Positions 32,747 to 47,307 of a stretch of DNA of 64,000 bases are shown piece by piece (the first letter of the stretch is position 1; the number at the start of each line of letters is the position of its first letter). The stretch is from Schistosoma haematobium (taxonomy: Eukaryota; Platyhelminthes; Trematoda; Strigeidida; Schistosomatidae). The notes below the pieces were generated by a model that searched no databases, was not told the DNA's origin, and saw only the letters and a program-made list of their open reading frames with translations. A program made the position numbers and the translations under genes. The stretch is from positions 28,728,402 to 28,792,401 of the forward strand of contig NC_067199.1 of NCBI RefSeq assembly GCF_000699445.3, given 5' to 3'.

Positions 32747-35240
32747 AATGAGATTTGATAGTAGGAAATCATACACAAACGAGTGAAATTTAAAAAGCAC
32801 ATCTAATTGGACGTGTTTCAGACATTTGACAGTGGTTTGTCAGCAATGTCACCAGATCACATGCTTTCGTAGGTCAGGTTGTGTTTTTCCTATTGTCAAT
32901 TAATTTTGTATGCAATATTTTGCTGTTTGTTTGTTCTGACAAATCACGTCTTTATCAGACAAGTAGCGTATCAGAAAGCCATGTTGGTCGAGAATTTTGT
33001 CGTCACCTATTTCGTGACCATTTCTTACTGGGGAAATCCATATAAATTTGTCTAAATATTTTCACAAATGCAGTGCTAAACATAGCTTGATCTTTATAAT
33101 CATTTTCTACCTCTATTTCACAGAATTGTGATGATCTATGTAATATCCAGTAACTCGAACTGAGCAAGAATGCAAAGTGTTGTTTCATTACTTGATGTTT
33201 TCAATCACACATGTCGGATCAACACCTTCAACTGGAATACATTTCTCTTAGTTGGACTACATTGGTGCATCTGAGAAATTCAAACTCGGAATAAAACAGT
33301 GCGAACTAATTGACTGTAATTAATTCAATAAATAAATACATTTTCAGTTGAATTATTAAAAGCAAACAACAGTTTTAACCACACTATTATAAAGGGTGCG
33401 TTTAACATGGTGGTAGATCACTTTAATTCTTGTTCCTTATTGTAGTTATTTATTACAAACAATTGCAAGGTGTGACACGGAAAGTTAATTCACTTTAACT
33501 ACTATGTCTCCGTAACGTAATAAATATAATGAAAATAATAGTGAAAGAACATTTATTCACTGAAGCATATCAGATAGACAATAGAAAAGCTTAAATGCCG
33601 GTGGCTTATATTCATTCAATTTGTTGTCCTTAAATTATCTGCAGGCTAAATTATAACAATGCTTTATTACAATATGACAGATATGAATTGTTTCAGTAAA
33701 GAGCAATTGTTGGGTTAAATAAAACAAGATATCAACGACCTATTATAGAACACCATTTTGCATTGTTCACTTATCAGGTCAGCATAAAACAATGTTTTTT
33801 TCAGTCACCTGGTTACCAAAGTGTTAGTTTTTTTCACTTACCTTAAGGACAACTTTGCAAGTAGTACAATTCACTACAGTTTCGTCCCAGGTTCACTTCA
33901 TGCTTTCAACTCATCATCGCCCAAAATACTGAAGACTAGTCATCATCATTATGTTTTTGGTCAGTATAAGAGTATGTAGGAATAATTGTTGCTATTGGAG
34001 TGTTTAAGATTTTTTATTGAAAAATCCATTCATATGACAAATATATGGACTGTCAATAGATTTCTTTGGTTATTAGGGATTAGAATAAATAGGTGCAACT
34101 ACCCAAAATCCAGTGACTGCATTCTGATTGGTTGAAACGACTACATATTTTGCAACTATTTAAATGAATTCAGGTTTACTTGAAATTAATTTAGCTACTG
34201 ACTGAAATCAGTTAAATCATCCGAAAATATTTTAAACAAAGTTGAACCCAAAATTTCATCATCATCATCACCTTCGTTTGACTTACATTTCCACATTCAT
34301 ACATAATGATAGTCTATCAAAGAATTCCAACAGATTTGATCATTATACTGATTCATACTGTTTGTAAGTTGATGAGTGATTGTTTAGGTTTAAACTAATA
34401 TATTGCATTCAGTAGTTCATGGATCATCTGAACAATCGTCAAAATTGTGTGAAAATAATTCATCGTAAGTCTGTTGAAAGAATAATAATGGTTTATGATC
34501 AAAGTAATGATGGTAATAAATATTTATATGATTCTCTCTAAGTGTCCTTTGTTAATTAGAGGCTTATTAATAAACAGGAGTGATTGGTTACCGAATAATC
34601 GGTGATATCATGTATGTTTAGTTCTTAGTGGTGACATAAATCTATGGTTTACTTAGCTTCTAACAAGCTCCGAAGAACACACAACCAGCGTTTCCTACCG
34701 ACTATCTTCAACCACCTAATAACTTCCTGTGTGATATAGATGCATAAATAACACAAAATGTGGTATAATTGTTTGTACTGAGCAGTTACATGACATTTAT
34801 TTCACTTGTGGTATACAGTATAGACATCGTTTATTAACTATTTATGTCTAGAATTCACAATCACTAAGCCAATTGAACTAATATGACAAAAACGATAGAG
34901 GAAGCGGTCAACCATAATCACAGTCAAATTAAACTGTGTTACAAACAAGTAGTAGAGCAATATCTTCAATCTTCTGTATCAATACTACATCCCAAACACG
35001 TTTGTTCTACCATTCGATATACGTGAACTAAATTGCAAATGATTACTGTGCAAACTAACCACAAACATATTCTCAGTCTATTTAAATCAGTAACTGAGCC
35101 TAAAGACAGGCAACTAATTGATAATAAATCAAATGAGGAAAGGATCACCTCTAGAAGCTAACACATAGAAAGCCCATAGAAAAGATGAAAGTAATCATAA
35201 CTACTAAACACATCTCGACTTAATTAGTTTAAATGACGGT
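32747..35240. other. Unassigned AT-rich DNA
   Basis: No exon with convincing splice pairing. A short (ATC)n run occurs near 34257. A minus-strand open stretch at 34966-35148 has no fitting phase partner. Confidence 0.4.
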
Positions 35241-35246
35241 TCTAAA

Positions 35247-35482
35247 CTAATTAAGAGTATTGGCCTGGAGACATTTCAGTTGAATGATATAACTTTCTAC
35301 ATAACGTTCGATGAAAGACAGTGCTGAAGATAAAGTTTCTCGAAATAGTCTATCCATAGTTTCACTGACTGTCGATTTTAATACTTTCAATATTTTTGGT
35401 AAGTGCGAAAACTGTTCAGTAATATACAAAAGACAATTTAAAATATTCAGACTGTCTAAAGTAAAGGTGGAACTTAGTTGAT
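35247..35482 (-). CDS. Candidate minus-strand terminal exon, unknown protein
   Basis: After a possible acceptor (minus 'gactaaag') the frame is open for 77 codons and ends in TAG. The peptide is non-repetitive and helical in pattern (DSLNILNCLLYITEQF, LKSTVSETMDRLFRETLSSA). It would join in phase to 35969-36046. There is no recognised homology and no nearby poly-A signal, so it may be chance or a pseudogene. Confidence 0.3.
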
Positions 35483-35968
35483 CTTTAGTCAACCATTAAT
35501 GCTAATGCGTTATCTTGATATAAGCATGTTTGCTGACGTTTCTGTTTGTTTGGAATATCACATCAATTGCGTATAAGAATGGTAGTTAAAAATAAGCTGA
35601 GCACACTTCTCAAAAATTTCAGGCTAATAATTGGCATTATTTTCAGTTTTGTTTATTGTTGAACTGAATGAACAAATCCTAAACCTTAATGATCTGTTGT
35701 TGATTGTGTAGTAAATACAGTCATTGATTTCATATTGAAATCATATTCAAAGCTCTTTACTCTTAGTTTCGATTTATCAACTTTGCAAGATGGAGAAACT
35801 TGTAGAAGTACTAAATATTCAATTAAATTAAAGTGTGCAGAGATATTCATTAAATTACGATTTTAGGATGGCCAGATCATAAGCAAAGTCGAACAGATAT
35901 CCAAATAGTACATATTCCGATATATTTAGCTAATGTACCGATAATAGTTTGTTGTACTAAGTATACAC

Positions 35969-36046
35969 CTTGGTATCTCATCTCCAGACTCAAATCACTG
36001 ATGTTTAATAGCAAATTAATGGTTTTCTGCAAGTCAGTTCCACGTA
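35969..36046 (-). CDS. Candidate minus-strand exon upstream of 35247-35482
   Basis: Between an acceptor-like 'ttttag' and a donor-like 'gtgtat' on the minus strand, the frame encodes RGTDLQKTINLLLNISDLSL and a few more residues and leaves one codon base, which fits the two-base overhang of the next candidate exon. Unidentified and weakly supported. Confidence 0.25.
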
Positions 36047-36148
36047 CTAAAACTAAAGTTAATGAAACATGCATAATAAATTTCACTTATCTACAAATTC
36101 AAAATTATTTGTGTGGATAAGACCACAATACACAATCTTTTTGACTAG

Positions 36149-36228
36149 GAACTGTGTTAATGGTCACTGCATTAATGGAACGTGTGTATGTAATACATGT
36201 TGGATTGGGAAAACCTGTGAAGAACGAG
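36149..36228 (+). CDS. Gene 2 exon: EGF-like motif
   Basis: The exon follows 'tttgactag', takes one base of a split codon and ends 'cgag|gtaagt'. It encodes NCVNGHCINGTCVCNTCW and then IGKTCEER. The spacing C-x3-C-x4-C-x-C...G-x2-C matches the compact EGF-like fold, probably extracellular. An earlier exon ending two bases into a codon must exist. Confidence 0.72.
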
Positions 36229-36960
36229 GTAAGTCAGTCTTTTATGGTTTAACTAGTCAATATTGCTCATAACAAGACAATTTTCTGTTCGGTTTTATAA
36301 ATATTTGGTTACATCCTATCATTTCCTTATCAAGATGATGCTAAAGACTCTTATCTCAAACTCATAAGATTTACTGTGGTGTATTCTACTGATCACTGTC
36401 TACATAAGTAGTATGTAAGCCAATCAGAAGTGCAAATGTCTGTCGAAAGAAGCTTGTGGAGATAGAACTGAATAAAACAGAATGGGGAAGCGTGAAGGCA
36501 TTGAGAGATGGATGAATCATGAATGAGGTAAGGATAAGTGATGTAGGATTTGGAAATGAAGTGTTCAATGAATGGTTTTCACATTTCATGGAAAAGCTCT
36601 GTAATTTTGCATTGAACAATAAATTGGTCTTCCACACCTGAGTTCTTCATTAACTAAATTTCTTGTATAAGAAATAAACATTACACTGAATGGATAATAA
36701 GTCACACTTCTTGATAAGCTTATAGTCAAATTTACTTCGCATCTTGTTATAAGAAATCTTGGAAAATCGTCAGTTGGTTAACTTAAACAAAATTTATTCA
36801 TGAATTGATTCATCTATTTGTAAAAACGCTCGATCATTTGTATTGTGCATTGGTTACAGTTGAAGAAATATTGTCCATTCCATGATTCATAACTCATTTC
36901 TCATTTACATATGTATTGTGAAATATTAACTTTGTAGAGATTATATGCTTACCATTTTAG

Positions 36961-37337
36961 TACATAGAATTCCAAAATTCACTCAGACAGTATTCACGTT
37001 CGAAACCAAGTTTTCTAACTGGATCAATGGAAGTCTGATTGGTATTCTTTCTCTGAGTGATGAAAACTCCTCCTTAGCATCGTGTGAAAGTGTTCAATTT
37101 AACATTGTAGCTGGTTCAAACTACTTACCAGTAGCTATCGATGGAACAACCGGTATTTTGAAAGTAATTGAAAGTGATTATGAAACAATGAAGAATAATC
37201 ACACCATCACTTTTCAAGTGACAGTTAGGAATGCAAATACTTCACTGAATATATCTGATGATGCAACGGTCAACATTTTAATCGATGAAAATAATTCTGA
37301 CGAGGAAACAGGAAGTGAAATCACTGCAGTCAAGAGG
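36961..37337 (+). CDS. Gene 2 exon: cadherin-like domain
   Basis: The 377-bp exon joins in phase 1 to the EGF exon and ends in phase 0 at 'agagg|gtatga'. The peptide has the cadherin pattern: PKFTQTVFTFE at the start, GSLIGILSLSDEN, VAIDGTTGILKVIESDYE (the D-x-x-TG-x-L and DYE motifs) and ATVNILIDENN at the end, matching the terminal calcium-binding DxND-type motif in altered form. The calcium ligands are incomplete, so calcium binding is uncertain. It contains several sequons. Confidence 0.72.
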
Positions 37338-37978
37338 GTATGATCTCTGTTTATTGTAGTATTTTTTAAAATGAAACTGCAGTTTTTGTCATTGATTTCA
37401 TATTTGGTAAGCTGCCACTGAAAGAGATTCATGATTTGTTTCAGTTGACACTGTAGTAACCTGTTTCTTTGAAACAAGCATAGCAATATGATCAATGGTT
37501 CTTCAAATCTTATGTCATAGTTCTGAGCCTTGATGTTTAAACAACAACAACGGAATACTAACGCGATTAGTGGTAGGTTACCACTGGAGATAACCTCCAA
37601 ATCAGATAAACGTCAAACTCTCATAAAATGCTACGAATAATCATTTTTGTCAAAAGTGTTAATTCCAAGTATGAAAACAATTTAAAATAATGGTATTAGT
37701 AAGAGTTGTAAGTAGGCATAATCGTCTTTGAATTCGTATGTATTTCACAGTCACTTATCCTACAAAACAATGTGGTGTTTCAGATTGCAACCTTCATTCA
37801 TTAATGAACTCGATTGAATAATTCCGATGTTAATGAAATAAAATAGTGTTTTCATCAGGACATTGTGATACGATTCAGCAAATGTGCACAGTAAGATATA
37901 TAACCATGATGTGTACTATCCAGAATAATTATGATTTGAGGTTTTCAGATGAGTAATGTCATTTTTTCTTCTTTATAG

Positions 37979-38257
37979 AGCGTCATACTTCCACCGAATA
38001 CTATCAATGTCACATTTTCCAGAGTATACATCCAGGACAATCCAAATTATTGTCTATTCGATACATGGTTTATTGATTCGGTAATTGTCCTTCCACCTGG
38101 AAATAATAGTTTGATCATGAAGTTTTCTGGTCCGTCTCTAAATAATGTCTATTACGGATATATACAATATTTGTTTGCTTACTACAACGGTTCAAATATA
38201 GCAAATAATTATCCCGTGAAGTTTAGTAATCTCACATACTTGAACAATAATTCCTCG
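37979..38257 (+). CDS. Gene 2 exon: beta-rich segment
   Basis: The exon runs in phase 0 from 'ctttatag|agc' to 'tcctcg|gtaagg', 93 codons without a stop, including SVILPPNTINVTFSRVYIQD and VIVLPPGNNSLIMKFSG. It has many Asn-x-Ser/Thr sites. No named domain was recognised. It was too short and ATG-poor to appear as a simple open frame, so the splice phases are the main support. Confidence 0.68.
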
Positions 38258-39648
38258 GTAAGGATATGAATGTAGTTTGTTTAATTTTACTGTTTACAGC
38301 ATTTTCTGTTAGAGATTGTAAATGTATGTGTAACAGGGAATGTACAGATAAATATACATATGACCCCTCTTGATTCCTGTCACTAGAGGTTGTTCGTTGT
38401 GATGTGTTAAAAAATTTCTGGAAGTTTCTAGGTTGTGGATATCCATTGATACTGCACTTCAGAAAATAATGAAGCATATCTAGTAGGTTTCAATAGCACA
38501 TGGTTATGTACATAAACGTTTCTCATGGAAACATAGTAAACAGACCAGTTTGATTCATGTTTACTAATAGTAAAATACACTTCGTCTAACAAGCATTAAA
38601 TGTGTATAAAAATGAGAAATCTCTAGATAATTCGAATTAAATTATGTAGACACAATCAGGTTTTCTGAATTCACTATGTGTATAGGTATAACCCTTAGTT
38701 AACAGTCTCTCATGAAGCTGATATATCGTCTAATGCTTTTCTCCTAGCCTTCAATATATCTTACATTGTAATTAAAAATATTCTACTAGGTAAAAGTTAC
38801 TATGGAAAGTACACCGATATGTGCAACGACTTATTCCATATTTCACTGAAGATTGAGAGTAAATATCAAAGTTCTGTTTCATATAAAAATATTCAAAATG
38901 CCAGCTGATGCTGATTATGTACTCGAAAGAATAAAAGTTTTTAAATAGTTAAAATCAACTATTAAATACTCACAGTGAGATTATGAAGATTCATAACAAT
39001 GGATATTTAATTTGTATAAAATTTAATTCAGTTTCGCTTAAAAAACCTTCCTGATTTACGTCTCATCCAATAATCTCCATATCTTAACAACCTATCGAAA
39101 ACCTGAATACAAAAACCCATTATGAGTATGAATTTGAAAAGTGAATGTAAATAGAACAGAATAATCTACAAGATTAGAAGAAAGAAAACACTGTAATATA
39201 AGACTATAGTCATCACTGAGTAAAAGTTCTAGAGAGACGAAGGAGTGGAAAATACAAGAACTAAAACAGAAAGGATCAGATAAGATGTAGAAACATCTTT
39301 GTGAGGTTCATATTTTAAGGAGCAGTAATAGATAGAATTTCTGATTTTCTATATTTGCTTTGTTTTATTCCATAAATTAGATTTTGGTTATAGATGAGTT
39401 GATATACCAAATAATTGTAGTCAATCTACAAACTTGAGGAAATATATGATAAAAGATGTCGCATCAAATGACTCAACATCGCTTAAAATCGGTTCTGTGA
39501 ATGGGTCTAAACTGGTTTGAAGTTGCAGTAGTATATCTTCGTAAGTTGATATTAACTCATATCTTCGGTGCCAAATTATAGATATAAAAATGGATAATTT
39601 CCTGAGAATTCTAGCCCTTAATCCACTTTAGTTAATTGTTTTCCGTAG

Positions 39649-39972
39649 TCTTCGGAGTTCACAATGACAAGTCAGATAAGTGTTTCATCCGCTCCTGCTA
39701 ATGATTCAAATGACTTCAGTATTAGGATGCGATTCCAAGTTGGTCTTTTCCCTCAAATGTCGATTCCACCAATAGGTACCAATTTAACAGTCAGAATGGA
39801 GGCATTGTTGACTCCAAAGATTACCGTAGATATTCCCATGAGAGTTTCCTCGAACTGTCCGATTCAATATGATTCAGTTAACTTTACCAAGTGCCCACCG
39901 ATAGTGGAATTAGGTGGGGTTTATGAATATTCTGTGGACTACTTTATAAGCAGACCCATTGGCGATTATGTG
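39649..39972 (+). CDS. Gene 2 exon: beta-rich segment
   Basis: The exon is 108 codons in phase 0, from 'ttccgtag|tct' to 'tatgtg|gtgagt'. It includes FSIRMRFQVGLFPQMSIPPI, GTNLTVRMEALL and a paired-cysteine stretch NCPIQYDSVNFTKCPP. The pattern of a strand, a Pro-rich turn and NLTVR recurs in later exons and suggests a repeated beta-sandwich unit. Confidence 0.72.
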
Positions 39973-39999
39973 GTGAGTGATAAGTATGATACTTGAACA

Positions 40000-42127
40000 A
40001 TTTACTTAATTGTTACATACTATGACGTGACTCATTGCGAAAAATTAATTTGTACATCACCAATAGAAAATATATGAAGCTTTTATGTCACGAGACATAT
40101 CAACAGCTAGGTGGATGCATATTATTGTCTTTTGAGGATCAAAAGGATGTTCATCGTTCAGAGACAAGGCATGTAACGAATTTATTTAACGATCACCTAG
40201 ACTTGCTTTTATCCACTTAACTATATCAAAACCTCTCTCTTACAAAATTGGTCATTGCTGACAGTCTGTATCCTACCTTAATTTACCACTAATTCGTTAT
40301 CATTTAGTGGCCCGTGGATCTGACTCCTATTTAGATCGCATAAATGTTTGTTATCGTCTATTCTCATATATAATCGTTATCCAATAATGGAATTAAATAA
40401 GTCAAATAACGGGAATGGGATTTTGAATACATATATTTTGTATATGTGGTGAGTGGAATAGGAGGAAGAGAAGCAACGCAGGGTGGAGATGGCTGGTAAG
40501 CCAACTCATTTTTAGTCAGGTGTTAATGAATATTTATAGGCAGACAAAAATAAGCTACAAACATTCAGTGAGTCATGGGATATGATGTGTGCACACATAT
40601 ACGCTCATATAAAAACAGTCAAGGCTAGTAAGCGAATAATTAACAAGGTCAAAATATGACTCAAGTAGAATGAATAGAATGGAATGTTCGAAGGCTAGAA
40701 TAAGATATATGGGCTTAAAATAATGACTGACACTACAATCATAGTAATCCAGATCCTAACTAACAGTAAAAAAATTGTTCAGGAAATTCGGTAATCAAGA
40801 CTGTTTGTTTCCTCCTCTCAGATTTCGCTAATACGATAAATTTCATTTGGTGATCAATAACACTTATGATTCAATCTTCAGTACAGATTATACATATATT
40901 TAGTTCGCTCTTTCGAATAATAATTATTATTGGTTAGTTTTCGTACAAAAATCTGTAATCTAACGGTGATGATAAATTCAGTAGAACTAGACGAGGCTAT
41001 TAAAACATACCGGGTCCTGATGAACACTTCAAAATTACAAACTAAATAGAAAAGGTGTCAGGTTTTGATGACAATTACTCCAGAGAATATCAGCTAGAGG
41101 AGTACAGATGCTGCAAAATGGTAAAAACCTGATAGTCAGATGTCTGTGAAAATCTGATCTTATTCAGTTACTCTGCTGAAGAATATAATGATTCAGCTGA
41201 CACTGTAAATAAGTGAGATGAATTACGTGGATTAAACACCATATAAATTAAATCAAGATCATTTGTCAAGATCAACAACATTCAAGTATGTTATAATCAT
41301 CACCTCTATCTTTACCACACTCAACAAATACACTGAATGTCGTTCAGTGTTTTCCATTAATTTCCGATAATTTCTGGTATGATATTGGAATACATTTATA
41401 AACCTTTAAATCATTAGAAGAAATATAAGAATAATCAACCACTCTTTTGAAAAAACAAGATCTGTTTTAAAGAAGGACGGGTGAATAAAATAAAACTCTA
41501 TTAAGGTTTATCTTACATCATCGTACCGCCATAAATCAAAATCAAAGACTATATAACATTTAAAAACTTGAAGTACGTTGAATAATCGACCAAATAGAAC
41601 GAAATGAAGTTGCTAGACTTATTATTCTGGTGATTATATTCTCATTTTTATAGGGACAACTTTAGGTATTGACAGTGTGTTGTTTTAGCTGAAATGCTAT
41701 CACTATTTCTCTTTAATATCAATGGTCATATCAACCATAATTTTCTTAAGTATTTGACCTGATGAATATTATCCAATTTCATAATACGAATTCTGTTAAA
41801 TATACCAGATCAGTGTTTCACAGACTATTAATTGTTTGAACAAATAGTGTGGCAAATTTTTAACAAACCAATAAAGTACGAAACAGGTAATTATTCAATA
41901 TGATAACGAGAGAACTTCTACAACATCTAAGATCATCCATGTTCAGACAAAATTAATCGAGTACATTTAAATATGCATCATAGTGTTGTAGGACATTGAG
42001 TAGATATATCTGTATATAAACACTTTACCTTTGTATGTTCACGCGATACAAAACTGAACGTATTTATTTCCTTAAATACACGTACAGAAAAATACTTACT
42101 GTTGTTTCCTAATAAATTGTTTGATAG
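40000..42127. other. Intron of gene 2
   Basis: No recognisable element. Open stretches such as 40035-40220 lack splice support. Confidence 0.45.
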
Positions 42128-42302
42128 TTCACATTCACGACTGATGTGTTGAGTGCTTCGATTGGACATATATCTTTGACGCTACCTACAACATTCTCTA
42201 CATACCCAGAAGGTTACAAAATAGATACGCAACAATTCGTTGGTGACAACTTCGTACTGACTACCATTGGTTACGTTAGCGTTTCAAATCTTCAAAATCC
42301 AG
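42128..42302 (+). CDS. Gene 2 exon
   Basis: Enters in phase 0 after 'tttgatag' and leaves one base at 'ccag|gtaagt'. Encodes 58 residues including FTFTDVLSASIGHISLTL and FVGDNFVLTTIGYVSVSN. The 'DVL..I....L' start followed by a closing strand resembles the repeat unit of other exons. Confidence 0.65.
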
Positions 42303-45300
42303 GTAAGTTCACCGTACAATGATTTCTAACGTTAAACACTCTGTTTCAGTATAAACCATGCATATTGTTAACTGTATCATATATTAACAGTTATGTTCAG
42401 TCTAGCTGTGTTTTATAACACTAAGTACCTGATGTTTCACAACTAACCACGATACTCAAAACGTGGTACTCATAAATATTGCATTTTCCAAATATTACAT
42501 CTTTTCCTGTACGCATGTTTATGGAATTAAGTATACACTTGTCAAAACAATAACAAGCGCCTTTACATTTTATGATACTTATTTACACAAGTACCGAATT
42601 TTCATATTGCATGTCATTAGGGCAGTGGATGATATGATTTTAGGCACTTATTCTGCTACTTTCATTTTGGTGTTATGCATTATAGATATCTTCCATTAAT
42701 AATCATTTTGAGCTCACCTGAACCTTTTGATAATTATTTCTCTGTTAATATTTCTTCGATGAATCACTTTTTTACCGGTCAGTATGATTGCCTCGTCAAA
42801 CTGGTGTTACTAATCAATTCTTAACAACCACATATATTTGGTGACAACATTTGTGCATAGACAAATCCGTGAATAAAACATTTTCAACTGTTGATGATGA
42901 ATTTGAATAAGCTCAGTGTTTATTCTGTCTTGCCCAGTCATAAATTGGAAAGTGTTTGGCAGTTTTACTTCGAAAAGCTATTAATTATGACACATGTAGT
43001 GTAATGGTATGACAGTTTCCACTTACCAAAGATATTTATTACTGAACTGAAATGACAAGAGCTATTGTGATTAATCGAATATGCATAAAGATGGAGTGAT
43101 TAAGAGGAATGAAGAAGATGGTAGGGGCTGATTACATAGATTTTACTGGTAATCATCTCGTGAACAATACACGGTTTTAGAATTGTAAATAAACCAATGG
43201 ATAAACGTATTGTTACTTTAGTCCCTGTTTTTGCTGAATACGAGATCAGACTATTGACACGAATCTCCAAGTGAAGACAAAACTAATGGAAAGAAGAACA
43301 GGATTTGTTTTACGAAAAGTTAGATGTCTACATATAAAAATATGGACCACAAAAATGAGCATGTGTAGAAGTCACTTCAAATATAAGCTCCTGTATGATA
43401 CGGATTTCACAGTTCTCTCAATGAAATCGAGACCTGATGATTGAGCTTCATACCTACATTATATATCAGTTTACAAATGAAGGGCGATTGCTACTAACCA
43501 AATGATATCTGCTAGCAGATTGTTATACATTTCATTATCAGATAAATTTACTTTTGTGTGATTGCAGTTAAACTCTGAATAATTCTGCTACTTGTAACAC
43601 TACTTTATTTTGTAAAAGATTTGTTAACAGATTTGTCTTACAACTTCTAAACTTCTATTAGGAGAATTTCTGAAATGTGTTGTCATCATCCTGCTTAAAA
43701 ATACACGATAGTACTTCTTCGCTGCTTATCATGGAATCACTCTAGATTTATTCACACTGCGAGAATCCTGATAACTGATTTCGCTAGTTTACAGCCGTCT
43801 CCTATTGTCATAGTGAAATTTGATGGAAAAAAATAGTATGGTTTGACCGGGTTGTGATCAATAGTCGAATTCAACCACTATCAAATAGTTACTAACTTGT
43901 TTAGACCAACGAAGATACATTTTATTTTGTTGTTATTTTCTAAACTTTGTACATTTCACTTATCATCAAGCTGTCTATTGAAAGCAAATATCTCTTGTCC
44001 AACTTATTTCCTGAACAAAAATTAATTAATGTATTCATAGTATGCTTTGTTGAGGCTTCCGTGAATTGTATTGTATACGTGGTTCAAAGTTATGATTTCG
44101 CTCAACTCTGTAATATAGAAACAAAAAGATGACCTTTAAGACTATAGAAATTTAGCTAACTAGAAGCAATGAAAGTCAATCAGAAAATGGAATGAGAGTA
44201 ATATGGAAAACTCCATTCAAAAAGTAATTACGACAATGGTTTCAGTGAAATTATACATTAGGGACAAGTCAATCAGAATTGAATTTCAGCGCGAAATTCA
44301 AATACTATGTGTGACGAGCAGTGGAAGTACTTTTGTGTACTGCTCAAAACATTCACAATGACTGCAAAAATTCAGTTTTTGCAGATATAGATTAAAATCG
44401 TAAGTGTTTAGTGTATCAGAATTTTACTTCTGTCTCCTTTGATTGTATTTAACAGGCAAATCGGCATTATCCATATGTTCTAACTTTAAATCTTTAATCC
44501 TAAAACAAACGCATACCTAATGGAACTACATTTTATGAATGAACTGATCAAATATATACTCCAGTATTTTTGACTGAAATTCACTCACACATACGACAAC
44601 AGAGGAATTTTAATTTGTCATTTTGTGAATAAATCTCCAAAGCCCTAACCATTACCCTAAATGTGCTATCCCTAACGAAAAATAATGTGAGAACTGGTTT
44701 TGGATCATTTTAAAGATTAGCGAAAACGGATAGTCTCTAACAGCACAGTTGAAGTAATATCTCTTTGTTTCTTCAACTCGCAGGCGGAACAACAGGTAGA
44801 AGACATTAATATATTCATTAATTACCTAGAATCCATTCACACTGTAATCTCAGCGTTTTTTTTCACAAACTACTTATTTTTAAAAGCTGCTTTCTGATTA
44901 GTTTAGAACTGGCCAGAAATTCGGTTCAGTTTTTTTTAAGGTCATCCATAAAGTATGCTTTTACTATCATTTCTAGTATGGTTTCAGAATTATCAGGAAA
45001 ATTTAAGTAACCTTGTAAACACCTTAAGCAGAATCCTATCCAGTAAATAAGATTGTAATATTTTGTGTTATTGACAACAAACAAAATAGACAAGTAGATA
45101 TTTTAATTTTAATGGTTTCATACTTTCCGATTTAAGTACTAACTCGAAAAGTAACTTACAAGTCTCTGTGTAAAATATTAATTTAAATCGATTTTAGTTC
45201 ACTCCAGGGAGCATCCATTATCCTATTGAGGCTTCAATCCAAACCAAGTTCACAGTATCAATACAATGTCCACTGCGGAAAAAATGTCAGGCTTAGAGTG

Positions 45301-47082
45301 TTGCTATTATTCACATATATGCTGGCGTAACTTTCAGGGTAATCACTTAGAAACGAGAAAGAAACAGTTTTGGTTAGATAAATCAAAAAACATGATTTCT
45401 TTCATCTTGATACTACGACAGGAAGCGAGAGATCTCTCAATTTAGTTTGAAATGTCTTAAATATTTTCGGAGAGGAGAAATAAAGATCTTTGATAATTCA
45501 TAGTTACAATAGTTCATTTGCTGCTATTAAATATAGTAGTATAAGCTGAACAATATTCTTCGATTTAAGTAAGAGCAAAGGAATAGAGGAAACTGTGATT
45601 TCGATTTAGTACTTAGTTTGCTAAAGAAGGTAACTAAAAGTGAGACGAACAGGATTTCAGTTTTCCAGGAAACCACTTTGAACACGTATTTACTGTCTAG
45701 GTCATTTTGAAAGTACCATCAAGGCGTCTTGAAATTTTATGTAAAAAATTGTCCAATAACATAAAATTCATTATTTTTGGAAAGTGATGTTAAAAGACGG
45801 TGAACTGCTCAGTCGATAGTTTCTTCATCCCTGAATATTTAGTTTTCCTAATATAATTGCACTCATAAATATGTTACTGACTGGAGTAAGTTAAATTACA
45901 AAATCATAAGTAAGTGACAGACACCCATTCTGTCTATGATCTATAGAAAGTTTTATGAAAGATATACTAGTTATTTTCTCTTTCGAGAATAATTACTAAT
46001 TGCAGATGAATATCACAAAGAGAAGTACCAACAGTAAGATGGTGAAATATCGCTCATTTCAATTGGGTAAACTGTTTTATTTTGACTTGAACCCCGATTA
46101 TATAGCGGTTGTTACAAGGTCTGTAGGTGGCTATCGAACACAGATGCATTGTGACATAGTGAACCGTCAATTACTATCACAAAAGAATGCAATGCAGTTC
46201 AAAACAACCCATGTTTTGCAATATTTTAAAAATTACCAGTGAAGAAAGTTAGTTTTCACCTCTTTGTTTCCCATTTTACAAGACCTTCCATATATAGACT
46301 GATAAAAGATGTAACAGTAAAAACTCACCCCCCAAACTTTGATGAACAAAGTGCGAAATTATCATCCATTCTAGGCATCTTTTCTTGGCATAGTTGAATG
46401 AATGTATCGTTAGAAAGTTTGCGATCATTCTTGACTAATGTAGGAGGATCGTAAGGATTTTTGTGTTTCCGAATCACAGACTGATCTTTGTTGAACAATT
46501 ATTAAATATTAGGAAGCACTGGAAAGCTAAGTTTTTTTCTAAATTGAGACTTCTCGCCAGTACGCATCCACCATTTCACTGTTGTGAATAGTAACCACGA
46601 ACCTCGGTGTGCCGTGCAAACATCTAACCTCTAGACTATTTAGCTTACATCCAGTGGCTCACATGCTTACCTTCAATCAATTCTTGATATTTTGCAGCTA
46701 TCTTTCAGTGTTCTCAGTCAGATCGGAAGATAATGACCTTAGTATATTCAAGGTTACTAACATTACTCACCATTAGAGCTCTTACATCTATGAAGCATAT
46801 AATTACGTTTAGTTGACTGTCTTTTAGCTTTCATCGGGCTCATTTTTTCATGAATAGCTAACTGTCGTGTTAAAAAACTGCAAAAATAAACTATTATTTT
46901 CCAATATATTTCATTACCGAACTTTCGCGATTTACTCTTATAAGTCCCAATGACAAGCATTCTTTCACAAAACGATCTTGTTTTCATATTTCTTTGAATA
47001 TTCCTTTTCGAGTTATTGGGACGAGCAATTCTTTTTTATATTCATATATAAATATTCACATTTAATTTAAAATATATTTTAG
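42303..47082. other. 4.8-kb intron of gene 2
   Basis: AT-rich, with no LTR, LINE or foldback element recognised and no supported exon. It is the longest intron here without an identifiable insertion. Confidence 0.45.
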
Positions 47083-47261
47083 GTGTTTATGACACTACTT
47101 TGCCAATGATGAATCGATCAGTTCGTCTAACAGTTTTTATCCAGATATATAAACCGAATTCGGTATCCTTTATGTTTGAAGCGAAAATCTCACCATTAGG
47201 TAAGAATTCTACAGTGAATTTTTGTGAGAGCCAACCCATAGCATTTACAGGTTCTAATTTG
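47083..47261 (+). CDS. Gene 2 exon
   Basis: Takes two bases of the split codon after 'atattttag' and ends in phase 0 at 'aatttg|gtaagt'. Encodes VYDTTLPMMNRSVRLTVFIQ followed by KPNSVSFMFEAKISPLG and a cysteine near the end. Phase-consistent with both neighbours. Confidence 0.7.
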
Positions 47262-47307
47262 GTAAGTTTTCAGTACGAATCATGCTAACCTTCTTTTTAA
47301 CGAATAG

